Shown in pieces: positions 10,437-19,502 of a stretch of 64,000 bases of DNA. The notes under the pieces were generated by a model. The model made no database searches and had not been told where the DNA came from. It saw only the letters and a program-made list of their open reading frames with translations. Numbering within the stretch: position 1 is the first letter of the stretch; each line of letters begins with the position of its first letter. Origin of the DNA: Acidimicrobiia bacterium (GTDB lineage: Bacteria > Actinomycetota > Acidimicrobiia > Spongiisociales > JAHEDJ01); contig JARGFH010000008.1 in assembly GCA_029210695.1 (NCBI GenBank), positions 4,843 to 68,842 on the forward strand, written 5' to 3'. Both the position numbers and the translations under genes were made by a program.

Positions 10437-11078
10437 ATGCGGACGCTCGTCATGTGGGCAGTAGGGGCGATGATCGCTCTCGCTGCCTGCGGAGGGAGTT
10501 CGTCAACAAGCAACGCCAGCCAAACCGAGCCGGTGCCCACCGTAGATGTAGTCGCCGCTGCAACCACCGGCGACGTTGTATCGGCCTCCCCGTCGTTGCG
10601 CGAGCAGATGGACGCCATCCACGAGGCCGTCGCCGCCTGGCGAAGTGCCACATCGGTCGAGGCTGCCCGGGTGGCCGCTGAAACGGCTGCGAACCTCGTC
10701 GTCGGACCGAACGGGCCCGGCTACGGCGATCGCAACGGCGACGGCGTCGTGAGCGGTGAGACAACCGCAGGAGTGCTACCCGGACTGGACGGCACGCCGC
10801 CAGGCCTGGCCGACCCGCTGATGGCGAACGATTGTGTCTTGCGCGACGTGCTCGGCGGCACCTGGACCGACCCCGGCGCAGAGTGGGGAGCGATGCTGAC
10901 TGCCATCGACGATTGGCGATCCGACAACAACACCATGCCGTCGCTCGCCAGCCACCCCATGCGCATCGTCGGCTGGGCAACGTTCACCCTCCAGTCCGAC
11001 TCACTTGACGAAGCCCACGAGTATGGGGGTCACGCCAAGCTGCACGTCGATGTTGCCCTCCGTGCGCTGGACTGCTGA
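10437..11078 (+). CDS. Predicted lipoprotein of unknown function
   Basis: A 213-residue protein with a clear lipoprotein signal: MRTLVMWAVGAMIALAAC, lipobox LAAC with Cys18 as the lipidated residue, then a Gly/Ser/Thr linker. The ATG at 10437 follows AGGGAGGA; an in-frame codon 54 bp earlier would hide the signal peptide. The mature part contains the acidic segment GDRNGDGVVSGE, resembling a calcium-binding loop, and HEYGGHAKLHVD near the end. No known family is recognised. It is the last gene in the tetR-ABC direction (83 bp after the permease), so it may be an accessory of that system. Confidence 0.75.
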   Translation: MRTLVMWAVGAMIALAACGGSSSTSNASQTEPVPTVDVVAAATTGDVVSASPSLREQMDAIHEAVAAWRSATSVEAARVAAETAANLVVGPNGPGYGDRNGDGVVSGETTAGVLPGLDGTPPGLADPLMANDCVLRDVLGGTWTDPGAEWGAMLTAIDDWRSDNNTMPSLASHPMRIVGWATFTLQSDSLDEAHEYGGHAKLHVDVALRALDC

Positions 11079-11185
11079 TCATCCCCGCGCTGATTCGGTC
11101 CTTTCGGCCGACCGGCCCTGATCGCCGGACCGGGCGCCATGGTGGCGGCAGGTCGGGTGCGGCGGGGGAAACGAACTTGCGCGTT

Positions 11186-11296
11186 CTAGTGGTCTGTCTG
11201 CTATTTGATGACCGGGGTAGGCAGTGCCACGAACCCTGCCACAGCGGGGATCGTCCGGCAGGAGACCAAGTCACCAAATCCGCGACGGACCACTAG
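11186..11296. mobile_element. MITE-like element with imperfect terminal inverted repeats
   Basis: A 111-bp segment bounded by CTAGTGGTC on the left (11186-11194) and GACCACTAG on the right (11288-11296). Comparing the left end with the reverse complement of the right end, 21 of the first 27 bases match. It encodes nothing. It lies between convergent genes, and its right end supplies the TAG stop codon of the DUF35 gene. No clear target-site duplication was seen, so mobility is inferred only from structure. Confidence 0.5.
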
Positions 11297-11832
11297 GTGG
11301 GTACGAAATAGACGTCGGTCGGCTTCAGCTTGCTGTTTCTCAGGAACCGGGGCTGTACTTCTCTGCCGATCCACTCGAGCGATGCCTGCGTGTGATCCAG
11401 GCCGATCAATCTGGTGAGGAACAGGGTGTTCACACCTTCGTACTCGATCAGGGCCAGTACGAACGGTGTATCCGGCAAGAACTCCTCCGATCCGAAGTAG
11501 CAGACGGTGAACGCGTGCACGGTCGCCGTTCGATCGGTGACATCGATCCATTCGGTCTCCCGACCTGAGTACATGTCATGGCCGCGCGGGGTGGCGTAGG
11601 AGTACCCGGATTCGGCATCCTGCGAGGCCAGCAGCCGTTTGTTGGAAGCGCCGGCGAACCAGGGGCTGTCCTGTCCATACGAATGGAGGTAGGTGATCGA
11701 GTACTCCTGCTCGATCTGGATGGGTGTCATCCGCTTGAGGAACGCCAGGGCGTCCGTGTCGGTCTCGATGGGAAATGGAACTCCGTGGACGACGAAGCCG
11801 CCCAACGTCTCGTCCCGGCGTGCGTCGCTCAT
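11293..11832 (-). CDS. DUF35 / OB-fold protein partnered with a thiolase-fold enzyme
   Basis: A 179-residue protein of the DUF35 OB-fold family that forms complexes with thiolase-like enzymes. The start ATG at 11832 overlaps the thiolase stop by one base (TGATG), behind an AAAAGGAGG ribosome site. The usual N-terminal rubredoxin-like zinc ribbon has lost its CxxC pairs here (the region reads LLASQDAESGYSYATP), while the OB-fold core VHAFTVCYFGSEEF...FVLALIEYEGVN is intact. The TAG stop lies inside the MITE-like element. Probable function: a subunit that delivers or stabilises CoA substrate for the neighbouring enzyme. Confidence 0.8.
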   Translation of the reverse strand: MSDARRDETLGGFVVHGVPFPIETDTDALAFLKRMTPIQIEQEYSITYLHSYGQDSPWFAGASNKRLLASQDAESGYSYATPRGHDMYSGRETEWIDVTDRTATVHAFTVCYFGSEEFLPDTPFVLALIEYEGVNTLFLTRLIGLDHTQASLEWIGREVQPRFLRNSKLKPTDVYFVPT

Positions 11833-13199
11833 CAGTTCCCCTCCTTTTCGAGAATGCTGACCGAAACGTAGGTGCCGGTCCCGGCGTGAGAGTGGATGGC
11901 TCCCCGGCGGGCGTCGGCGACTTGCAGCGTCTCGTCCCCGAAGTGCTTGCTGATCGTGTTCTGGAGTTGCCAAATTGCGAAGACTCCCTGCATCAGCCCC
12001 GTTGCCCCCACTGGATGGCCACAGGCGATCAGCCCGCCGGACGGGTTCACAGCGCAGGCCGGATCCTCGGTCAAATCGAGCCCGTAGTCGATGCCTGGCA
12101 TGAACGCCTTTCCGGAGGCTGCGAATGGTCCACCCTCGCCATACCGGCACAGTCCCAGATCCTCGTAGGTCTGGACTTCGCTGGAGGTGTAGGCGTCGTG
12201 AAGCTCGACAAAATCGAGCTCGGCCAGCGGATCGGAGATGCCGGCATGTGCGTAGGCCATGTTGCCGGCGGTGCGCCCGGCCCTGAACGAGTGGACCCCC
12301 GGATACCGTGTACCTCGCTCCCACAAATCCCGGTAGTAGGAACGAGTGTCATCGGAGTCCCGCTCCTGATCGGTTGCGTAGTCCGAAATGAATGTCTCGT
12401 AGTCGACGTGTGGACGATCACCCATCCGCATGGCATCGGTGCCACGGCCGATGCCGGTGACCCGGACGAGCGGCCGCGTGATTTCTGCACCGGCTGCCTC
12501 CAGCCGCTCGATACCCTCCTCTGAAGCAAAGATCACCGCCGCCGCGCCGTCCGACATGACGCAGATGTCCAGGCGGGTCAGCGGCCAGGCAACCATCGGT
12601 GAGTTGCGGACGTCGTCGATTGTGTAGCGGTTGCGCTTCTGGGCGTAGGGGTTGTGGTAGGCGTTGAGGTGGTTCTTGACCGAGACCGCCGCCATCTGCT
12701 CGACGGTCGTGCCGTACTCCTTCATGTGGCGGGTCACCATCATTGCGTAGTAGCCCGAATAGAACCCTCCCACCGGATAGTCCCACGACACGTCCGATGC
12801 AAGCGCAATGAACTCGTTGCCCTTCCAGGTTTCGACGTGGCTCATAGTCTCGAATCCGTAGGCGACGCACACATCCATGTGGCCGGACGCAATCGACTTC
12901 CACGCCTCTTGAAAACAGAGACCGCCGGTAGCGCCCCCACCTTCGACGCGGTGCGATGGTTTGGGTACCAGTCCCAGATAGTCCTGGGCCATGATCCCGG
13001 CCATCAGCTGGCGAGAGAAGTGATCCGAGAAATACGACGCTACCGAACCGTCGACGGCCTTCGTGAAGGCCGGGAATTCGAGGCCGAGGTCGGCGACGGC
13101 GTAGTCATAGGCCTCCTTGACGATGGCCTGGAAGGTCTTATCCGGTCTGGCCTTGGCGAATTTGGACACACCGCCGGACAGGGCGTAGACAGGTCGCAT
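11832..13199 (-). CDS. Thiolase-fold (SCP-x/Ltp-like) protein lacking catalytic cysteines
   Basis: A 455-residue thiolase-superfamily protein. Its overall pattern is SCP-x/archaeal-type: KNHLNAYHNPYAQ, LDICVMSDGAAAV and GGLIACGHPVGATG are present. Where thiolases carry the nucleophile (ACASG), this protein has GGATGG, so the Cys is Gly. The HDCF motif of SCP2 thiolases reads HDAY, so that Cys is missing too. Claisen thiolysis is therefore doubtful. Known cysteine-less relatives paired with DUF35 proteins include the Ltp2-type aldolases of steroid side-chain degradation, so a retro-aldol role is possible. The ATG at 13199 is preferred because GGAGG lies just upstream. Diverges from the acetoacetyl-CoA synthetase gene. 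Confidence 0.85.
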   Translation of the reverse strand: MRPVYALSGGVSKFAKARPDKTFQAIVKEAYDYAVADLGLEFPAFTKAVDGSVASYFSDHFSRQLMAGIMAQDYLGLVPKPSHRVEGGGATGGLCFQEAWKSIASGHMDVCVAYGFETMSHVETWKGNEFIALASDVSWDYPVGGFYSGYYAMMVTRHMKEYGTTVEQMAAVSVKNHLNAYHNPYAQKRNRYTIDDVRNSPMVAWPLTRLDICVMSDGAAAVIFASEEGIERLEAAGAEITRPLVRVTGIGRGTDAMRMGDRPHVDYETFISDYATDQERDSDDTRSYYRDLWERGTRYPGVHSFRAGRTAGNMAYAHAGISDPLAELDFVELHDAYTSSEVQTYEDLGLCRYGEGGPFAASGKAFMPGIDYGLDLTEDPACAVNPSGGLIACGHPVGATGLMQGVFAIWQLQNTISKHFGDETLQVADARRGAIHSHAGTGTYVSVSILEKEGN

Positions 13200-13313
13200 G
13201 CAGAGAACCTCCATCGTGTACGGCCTGCGCTGAGACTACCCAGTGCATGGCGCCCCCGACGGACGACATGATCACCCTGATTCCGGTTACACAACTTCAC
13301 TAGCCTCGAATCC

Positions 13314-15293
13314 ATGTACCGGGACATCACCGAAGGAACCGTCCTGTGGGAGCCCTCACCGGAGGAGCGCAGAGACGCCAAACTCACGGAGTTCTCGAAC
13401 TGGCTGGCGCGGTCCCATGGCAAGACGTTCGGCGACTACTCCGCCCTCTGGGAATGGTCGGTTTCTGATCTCGAGGGATTCTGGGGAGCGGTCTGGGAGT
13501 ACTTCGGGATCGAGTCGTCCTACGAGCGCGTGCTCAGTGGTCGAGACATGCCGGGCGTTCGCTGGTTCGAGGGCGCCCGCCTCAACTACGCCGAGCGGGC
13601 CTTATCCCGCAGAGACGACCATCTCGCCGTCATCGCCACAGACGAACTCGGCGTCCGCCGGGAAGTGACCTATGCGGCCCTGGCCGACCAGGTAGCGGCC
13701 GCTGCCGCCGGCCTCCGTCGCCTTGGGGTTGGAATGGGAGATCGGGTGGCCGCCCTGATGCCCAACATTCCGGAGACGCTGGTGGCGTTCCTGGCCACGG
13801 CCAGCCTCGGAGCCGTGTGGTCGAGTTGCTCACCGGAGTTCGGAATCGGAGCGGTGGCGCATCGCTTCGAGCAGATCGAACCCAAGGTTCTGTTGGCGGT
13901 GGACGGTTATCGGTTCGGGGGAAAAATGTTCGATCGTCTCGAGATCGTGGAGGAGCTGGCAGCTCGGCTTCCTTCCCTCGAGGCGACGGTCATTCTCAAC
14001 CGAATCGGCACCCGCCGCCCGTCGTCCACACTGGGCTGGGAGGAATTCACTTCTCATCCGGAACCCCTGCGCTTCGAGCCCGTCCCCTTCGACCATCCCC
14101 TGTGGGTCCTGTACTCATCGGGAACCACCGGGCTGCCCAAGCCCATCGTGCACTCACAGGGAGGCATTCTCCTCCAGCACCTCAAAGATCTGGTCTTTCA
14201 CATGAACCTCGGTGAAGACGATCGGTTCTTCTGGTACACATCGACGGGGTGGATGATGTGGAACCTCCTCGTGTCCGGACTGCAGGTCGGCGCAACGATC
14301 ATCCTGTACGACGGCAGTCCGGGCTATCCCGACCTGAGCGCCCTCTGGCAGATGGCCGAACGGCTCGAGCTCACCTACTTTGGAACGTCTGCCCCGTTCA
14401 TCCATGCGTGCCTCAAAGCCGATCTTCACCCGGGTAGCCAGTACGACCTTTCGCATTTGCGAAGCGTCGGCTCAACGGGCGCACCGCTCACTCCGGACGG
14501 GTTTGCCTGGGTCTACGACCGGGTCCACGATGACCTCCTGCTCGGCTCGATCAGCGGTGGCACCGATCTCTGCGCAGCATTCATCGGCTCGTGTCCTGTG
14601 CTTCCGGTGAAGGCAGGCGAGATCCAGTGTCGTTATCTCGGCGCCCGTGTCGAGTCCTACGACGTGCTGGGCAAGCCGATCATCGACGAGGTCGGAGAAC
14701 TGGTCATCACTGCACCGATGCCATCGATGCCCATCTACTTCTGGAACGATCCGGACGGCTCCAAGTACCGGGCCAGCTACTTCGAGATGTATCCCGGCGT
14801 GTGGCGCCACGGCGACTGGATCAAGGTGACCTCCGACGGAGGGTGCGTCGTCTCGGGCCGATCCGACTCGACGCTCAATCGAGGCGGGGTACGGACGGGA
14901 ACCAGCGAGTTCTACCGTGTCGTCGACAGCTTCACCGAGATCGAGGACAGCCTTGTCATCGATACCGGTGCACTTGGTCGCGAGGATCGGCTATTGCTGT
15001 TCGTCGCTTTGAAGGCCGGCTTCACGATGAACGCCGACCTGCAAGATCGGTTGCGCTCCAAAATTCGGTCAGAGATTTCGCCTCGCCACGTCCCCGACGA
15101 GATCCACCGGATCCCCGACATTCCGCGCACATTGAATGGAAAGAAGATGGAGGTGCCGGTCAAGCGAATCATCGGGGGGGTAGCGATCGAACAGGCGGCC
15201 CGCTTGGACGCCATGGCCAATCCGGCAAGTCTGGAGGCCTTCGTCCAGTGGGCGGCGGAGCGCAGGGATCAGCAGGGCGAGAGGGAGTACTAG
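13314..15293 (+). CDS. Acetoacetate--CoA ligase
   Basis: A 659-residue ANL-superfamily acyl-CoA synthetase, the length and N-terminal architecture (LWEPSPEER, then FWGAVWEYFGI and GVRWFEGARLNYAERAL) of acetoacetyl-CoA synthetases. The AMP-binding P-loop is LYSSGTTGLPKPIVHS and the A5-A8 region includes STGWMMWN and HGDWIKVTSDGG; the C-terminal lysine motif is NGKKMEVPVKRI. It activates acetoacetate, made in leucine and ketone-body breakdown, to acetoacetyl-CoA in the cytoplasm. It diverges from the thiolase/DUF35 pair, which could act on the same or a related CoA pool. Confidence 0.92.
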   Translation: MYRDITEGTVLWEPSPEERRDAKLTEFSNWLARSHGKTFGDYSALWEWSVSDLEGFWGAVWEYFGIESSYERVLSGRDMPGVRWFEGARLNYAERALSRRDDHLAVIATDELGVRREVTYAALADQVAAAAAGLRRLGVGMGDRVAALMPNIPETLVAFLATASLGAVWSSCSPEFGIGAVAHRFEQIEPKVLLAVDGYRFGGKMFDRLEIVEELAARLPSLEATVILNRIGTRRPSSTLGWEEFTSHPEPLRFEPVPFDHPLWVLYSSGTTGLPKPIVHSQGGILLQHLKDLVFHMNLGEDDRFFWYTSTGWMMWNLLVSGLQVGATIILYDGSPGYPDLSALWQMAERLELTYFGTSAPFIHACLKADLHPGSQYDLSHLRSVGSTGAPLTPDGFAWVYDRVHDDLLLGSISGGTDLCAAFIGSCPVLPVKAGEIQCRYLGARVESYDVLGKPIIDEVGELVITAPMPSMPIYFWNDPDGSKYRASYFEMYPGVWRHGDWIKVTSDGGCVVSGRSDSTLNRGGVRTGTSEFYRVVDSFTEIEDSLVIDTGALGREDRLLLFVALKAGFTMNADLQDRLRSKIRSEISPRHVPDEIHRIPDIPRTLNGKKMEVPVKRIIGGVAIEQAARLDAMANPASLEAFVQWAAERRDQQGEREY

Positions 15294-15442
15294 CCAATGG
15301 ATCCCACCTCTGTGTTCTGCTGATTTCGGATTGCGTAACCGGATCGCTCCCATGACAGAGCGCTCGAATCGATTCGGTTCGTCGATTCTGGTGGCCGGAC
15401 CCCCCGACCCGGGGTCTACCCTTCTTTGACAGGAGGCAAACC

Positions 15443-16597
15443 GTGGACTTTGTGGAGACGCAGGAGCAGTTGATGTTGCGACAGGCGATCGCAGAGATCG
15501 CGGCGGGCTTCGGCCACGAGTACTACGCCGAGCGGGGTCGGCGCGGTGAGAAGGTAGAGGAACTCTGGGAGGCGCTGGCGGGTGGCGGGTTCGTCGGCGT
15601 CAACATCCCTGAGCAGTTCGGCGGTGGCGGGATGGGCATCTATGAGCTTGCCATCGTGTGCGAGGAACTGGCCGCCCAGGGCCTCCCATTGCTGATCCTC
15701 ATCGTCTCGCCGGCCATCGCCGGATCGATCATCGCCAGATTCGGCACGGACGGACAGCAGCAGGCGTGGTTACCCGGCCTGGCAACGGGGGAGCGACGGA
15801 TTGCCTTCGCCATCACGGAACCGGATGCCGGATCGAATTCGCATCGCATCTCGACGACGGCCAAACGCGATGGCGATGTGTATCGCCTCAACGGCCAGAA
15901 GTACTACATCTCCGCGGTCGACGAGGCGGATCAGATCCTGGTGGTGACTCGCACCGGAGTCGATGAAACCACCGGGAACGCGCAGCTGTCGCTGTTCGTG
16001 GTTGATGTGGACACGCAAGGACTGACGAAGCAAAAGATCAACATGGAAATGGTCTCCCCGGAGAACCAGTACACGCTGTTCTTTGACAATGCGGCCGTAC
16101 CGGCCGATCGCCTGGTCGGGACCGAGGGGGACGGCCTCCGTCAGGTCTTCCAGGGCCTCAATCCCGAGCGCATCACCGGTGCCGCTATCGGAGCGGGTAT
16201 CGGCCGCTATGCGCTCGACAAAGCAGCCGATTACGCCCGTCAACGCAAAGTATGGGATGTGCCGATCGGTGCACACCAGGGAATCGCTCACCCACTCGCC
16301 AAGGCCAAGGTCGAGGTGGAACTTGCCAAGCTCATGACCTACAAAGCCGCCTGGCAATACGATCACGGACATGATGCGGCAGAAGCCGCCAACATGGCCA
16401 AATACGCCGCCGGCGAGGCGGCACTCGAGGCGCTCGACCACTCGATCCAAACGCACGGAGGAAACGGCCTGGCCTCCGAATACGGCCTCGCCGACATGTG
16501 GGGGAACGCGCGCCTGCTTCGAACAGCTCCGATCAGCCGTGAGATGATCCTCAACTTCGTTGCTCAGCACTCCCTCGGACTCCCTAAGTCGTACTGA
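15443..16597 (+). CDS. Acyl-CoA dehydrogenase
   Basis: A 384-residue FAD flavoenzyme of the acyl-CoA dehydrogenase family. GTG start at 15443 behind ACAGGAGG. N-terminal helical domain, then ITEPDAGSNSH (FAD/substrate loop), the YYISAVDEADQILVV strand region, and the C-terminal QTHGGNGLASEYGLADMWGNAR. The usual Glu base position cannot be fixed without alignment. Substrate chain type is unknown. It follows acetoacetyl-CoA synthetase by 149 bp and overlaps the next gene by one base, so it belongs to a fatty- or branched-acid oxidation operon. Confidence 0.92.
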   Translation: MDFVETQEQLMLRQAIAEIAAGFGHEYYAERGRRGEKVEELWEALAGGGFVGVNIPEQFGGGGMGIYELAIVCEELAAQGLPLLILIVSPAIAGSIIARFGTDGQQQAWLPGLATGERRIAFAITEPDAGSNSHRISTTAKRDGDVYRLNGQKYYISAVDEADQILVVTRTGVDETTGNAQLSLFVVDVDTQGLTKQKINMEMVSPENQYTLFFDNAAVPADRLVGTEGDGLRQVFQGLNPERITGAAIGAGIGRYALDKAADYARQRKVWDVPIGAHQGIAHPLAKAKVEVELAKLMTYKAAWQYDHGHDAAEAANMAKYAAGEAALEALDHSIQTHGGNGLASEYGLADMWGNARLLRTAPISREMILNFVAQHSLGLPKSY

Positions 16598-17628
16598 TGA
16601 AAGAAGAAGCCGCGCCCGCCTCGCCCGACTCAAAAGAGGTCGCGTCGGGGGTCATCAGGGTGCAGCTGCCGATCAACTTCACCGGCCTCGGGCATACGAA
16701 CATGTATGTTCTCGAGGATGACCGCGGCGCCGCCGTTATCGACACGGGCTTGCCCGGCAGAGCGGCCTGGGCGGCCATCCGTCGTGGATTGGATGCTGCC
16801 GGTGTCCCGATCGCCAGGGTCCACACGATCATGGTCACACACTCGCATCCCGATCACTTCGGTAATGCTGCCAGGCTGGCTGCCGAATCGGGCGCCGAAC
16901 TCCTGACGCACAAGTCGTTCCAGATCTGGTGGACACTCGACAACCACTCGGAAATCGACGAGGACGAGCTGGCCCGGCATGCGGAAGCCCGGGCGGGCCG
17001 GATGCCCTGGCATGGCGCGTCGCAGCGCCGTTCGGCCGGTGCCCGTGCCCGCGGGTGGTGGATGCGCAACGTCGGCCATCGCATGTATCGGATCCCCACC
17101 CCGACCAGGCGTCTCATCGACGGCGAGGAGCTTCAGCTCGGCCGCCGCACTTTGCAGGCGGTCCATACGCCGGGGCACACGGCGGATCATTTGTGTTGGT
17201 TCGATCCGGAATCGGGGGTGCTGTTCAGCGGTGATCACGTGTTGCCGACCATCACGCCGCACATCGCCGGAATCGGGGCCGGCGCCGACCCGCTGGCCGA
17301 CTATGTGGCCAGCCTCGACAAGGCGGTCGCTTTGCCCGGTGTTGGTTTGGTGCTTCCGGCTCACGGCGACCCGATCGTCGACCTGGCCCGTCGGGCGGCT
17401 TCGATCAAGCATCACCACGAGGAACGCCTCGATCAACTCCGCCAAATCGTCGCGACCTCCGGCCCGATGTCGGTCGAAATTCTGGCGGAGGAACTGTTTC
17501 CGAAACGTTCGTGGGGGTTCATGGCGGAGAGCGAGACGTTTGCCCATATCGAACATCTTCGCTTCCTCGGTGAAGTCGACCGGGCAACCGTCGACGGCAG
17601 GGTGGTGTTTGGAGCCACTCACCATTAG
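16597..17628 (+). CDS. MBL-fold metallo-hydrolase (lactamase B / LACTB2-like)
   Basis: A 343-residue metallo-beta-lactamase-fold hydrolase. Metal ligands are in THSHPDHFGN (HxHxDH), the HTPGHTADH His and the FSGDHVL Asp; a further His lies in LPAHGDPI. The C-terminal 80 residues look like the winged-helix BLACT_WH domain. Substrate unknown; such proteins hydrolyse thioesters or phosphodiesters. The start codon overlaps the acyl-CoA dehydrogenase stop (TGATG), implying coupled translation and perhaps an acyl-CoA thioesterase-like role (inference). Confidence 0.88.
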   Translation: MKEEAAPASPDSKEVASGVIRVQLPINFTGLGHTNMYVLEDDRGAAVIDTGLPGRAAWAAIRRGLDAAGVPIARVHTIMVTHSHPDHFGNAARLAAESGAELLTHKSFQIWWTLDNHSEIDEDELARHAEARAGRMPWHGASQRRSAGARARGWWMRNVGHRMYRIPTPTRRLIDGEELQLGRRTLQAVHTPGHTADHLCWFDPESGVLFSGDHVLPTITPHIAGIGAGADPLADYVASLDKAVALPGVGLVLPAHGDPIVDLARRAASIKHHHEERLDQLRQIVATSGPMSVEILAEELFPKRSWGFMAESETFAHIEHLRFLGEVDRATVDGRVVFGATHH

Positions 17629-17690
17629 CCCTGGGCGTGAGCCTGGAGTAAGAACCTAGAACTCATAACCTAGAACTGCTTGCCATCTGT

Positions 17691-17734
17691 GAAGAGCCGA
17701 TCATGCCCCAGCCCGGTGGCACGATCGGCTCTTC
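17691..17734 (+). terminator. Long inverted repeat after the MBL gene
   Basis: GAAGAGCCGATC (17691-17702) and GATCGGCTCTTC (17723-17734) are perfect 12-bp arms around a 20-nt loop. It lies 62 bp after the MBL stop. No U-tract follows, so it may be a terminator or an operator for the downstream CoA-ligase gene. Just before it (17651-17677) the short sequence ACCTAGAACT occurs twice. Nothing else is seen in the 286-bp gap. Confidence 0.5.
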
Positions 17735-17914
17735 AGTTCGCCCGTCCCCGGCGAGAATCTGTTCTTGTGCAGCAAGAGTCCGGTCGGCAGCCACTCTTCC
17801 TTTCGCGATGAGCATTCAATTCTCGCGCTGAATAACTAGTCACTTAGTCTCGACCTCCGTGGCGGGTGAGCCGTGGCCGTGCGAATATGATCACCCAACT
17901 TCGCGGAGCGCCAG

Positions 17915-19462
17915 ATGATCCACACCAGCCCGTACCCCGGTGTCTCGATACCCGATGTGTCCATCACGACCTATGTGTTGAAGGAGGCGAGTGCTAACCC
18001 GGACAAGCCGGCGTTGATCGACGGCCCTACCGGTCGCCAACTCACATTCGGGCAGCTCGAGGCCGGCATTCGTGCCCTGGCGGGGGGCCTGCGCTCCCGC
18101 GGATTCGGCCGAGGTGACGTCCTCGCCATCCTGGCTCCCAACCTACCGGAGTACGCGATCGTGTTCCACGGAGCCGCGATGGCAGGCGGAACGATCACCA
18201 CTCTCAACCCCACCTACACGGCAGAAGAGGTGAGGTTCCAGTTGGAGGACTCGGGAGCCTCATACCTCGTGACGGTCGGCATCATCGTCGATGTCGCCAG
18301 GGAAGCGGCGGCTCGGGCCGGTCTGGAGAACGTCTACACGATCGACCCGACCGAAGGCGCGGCGCCCCTGAGTGAGCTGTTCGGCGCTCCGCTCGGCGAG
18401 CACACGCCGGTCAACCCCTCAGAAGACGTCGTGGTGCTGCCCTATTCGAGCGGGACGACGGGTCTCCCCAAAGGCGTCATGCTCACTCACCGAAACCTCG
18501 TAGCCAATCTGGAGCAGAGTCAGGTCGTCCTCGAGATTTCCCCTGACGACATCGGGATCGGGATTCTTCCCTTCTTCCACATATACGGCATGCAGGTTCT
18601 GATGAACGGCGCGCTGGCGCAGGGGACAACCCTCGTCACGATGCCCCGGTTCGACCTCGCTCAGTTCTTGCAGATCTGCCAGGACCATGCGGTGACCCGC
18701 TATTACCTCGTACCTCCGATCGTGCTGGCTCTGGCCAAGCATCCGCTGGTCGACGAGTACGACCTCTCTGCGGCCAGGCAGGTTTTCTCCGGTGCGGCGC
18801 CGCTCGGCGCAGAACTCGCCGCCCAAGCTGCGGCAAGGGTGGGATGCGAGGTCGTCCAGGGCTACGGCCTCACCGAGACGAGCCCGGTCACCCATGCGAC
18901 TCCGGTCGGCGGCTTCAAAGCGGGTTCCATCGGGGTGTTGCTTCCGAACACCGAGTGCAGGATCGTTGATCCGGTCTCAGGTGCGGATCTCGGCCTCGAT
19001 GACGATGGAGAGATCTGGATTCGTGGCGATCAGGTGATGAAGGGATACCTCAACAACCCGGAAGCGACCGCGGTCACAATCGATGAGCATGGCTGGCTCC
19101 ACACCGGCGACATCGGCCATGTCGATGAAGATGGGCACTACTTCATCGTCGACCGCCTCAAAGAGCTGATCAAGTACAAGGGATTCCAGGTGGCGCCTGC
19201 CGAACTCGAGGCATTGCTGCTCACCCACCCCGCCGTCGCCGACGTGGCGGTCGTGCCAATTCCCGACGTCGAGGCGGGTGAACTCCCCAAAGCGTTCGTG
19301 GTGACAAAACCCGACGCGGCGGTTGCCGCGGCGGATCTCCAGGAGTACGTGGCCGGTCACGTCGCACACTACAAACAGATCAGGGCTCTCGAGTTCGTCG
19401 ACGAGATCCCCAAGTCGGCGTCCGGGAAGATCCTCCGGAGGGTTCTCCGCGACCGGGGGTAG
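17915..19462 (+). CDS. Acyl-CoA synthetase, 4-coumarate/long-chain-fatty-acid ligase type
   Basis: A 515-residue ANL ligase of the 4CL/firefly-luciferase-like group. The P-loop is PYSSGTTGLPKGVMLTH, A5 is GYGLTETSPVTH, A7-A8 is WLHTGDIGHVDEDGHYFIVDRLKELIKYKGFQV, and the A10 lysine is in PKSASGKILRR. It activates a carboxylic acid to the CoA thioester via an adenylate. Motif reading cannot tell aromatic from fatty acid substrates. It stands upstream of a ClC channel gene (40 bp apart). Confidence 0.9.
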   Translation: MIHTSPYPGVSIPDVSITTYVLKEASANPDKPALIDGPTGRQLTFGQLEAGIRALAGGLRSRGFGRGDVLAILAPNLPEYAIVFHGAAMAGGTITTLNPTYTAEEVRFQLEDSGASYLVTVGIIVDVAREAAARAGLENVYTIDPTEGAAPLSELFGAPLGEHTPVNPSEDVVVLPYSSGTTGLPKGVMLTHRNLVANLEQSQVVLEISPDDIGIGILPFFHIYGMQVLMNGALAQGTTLVTMPRFDLAQFLQICQDHAVTRYYLVPPIVLALAKHPLVDEYDLSAARQVFSGAAPLGAELAAQAAARVGCEVVQGYGLTETSPVTHATPVGGFKAGSIGVLLPNTECRIVDPVSGADLGLDDDGEIWIRGDQVMKGYLNNPEATAVTIDEHGWLHTGDIGHVDEDGHYFIVDRLKELIKYKGFQVAPAELEALLLTHPAVADVAVVPIPDVEAGELPKAFVVTKPDAAVAAADLQEYVAGHVAHYKQIRALEFVDEIPKSASGKILRRVLRDRG

Positions 19463-19502
19463 ACAGCGGTTGGATCCACCGCCACCACTAGGTTGGGTCA
19501 GA

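Noticed and set aside
11293-12324. DUF35 frame extended upstream to 12324
   Set aside because: The extra part overlaps the thiolase gene and shows no similarity; TGATG coupling at 11832 fixes the start.
15365-15376. 12-bp palindrome CGAATCGATTCG before the acyl-CoA dehydrogenase
   Set aside because: Short and not positioned against a recognisable promoter; could be chance.
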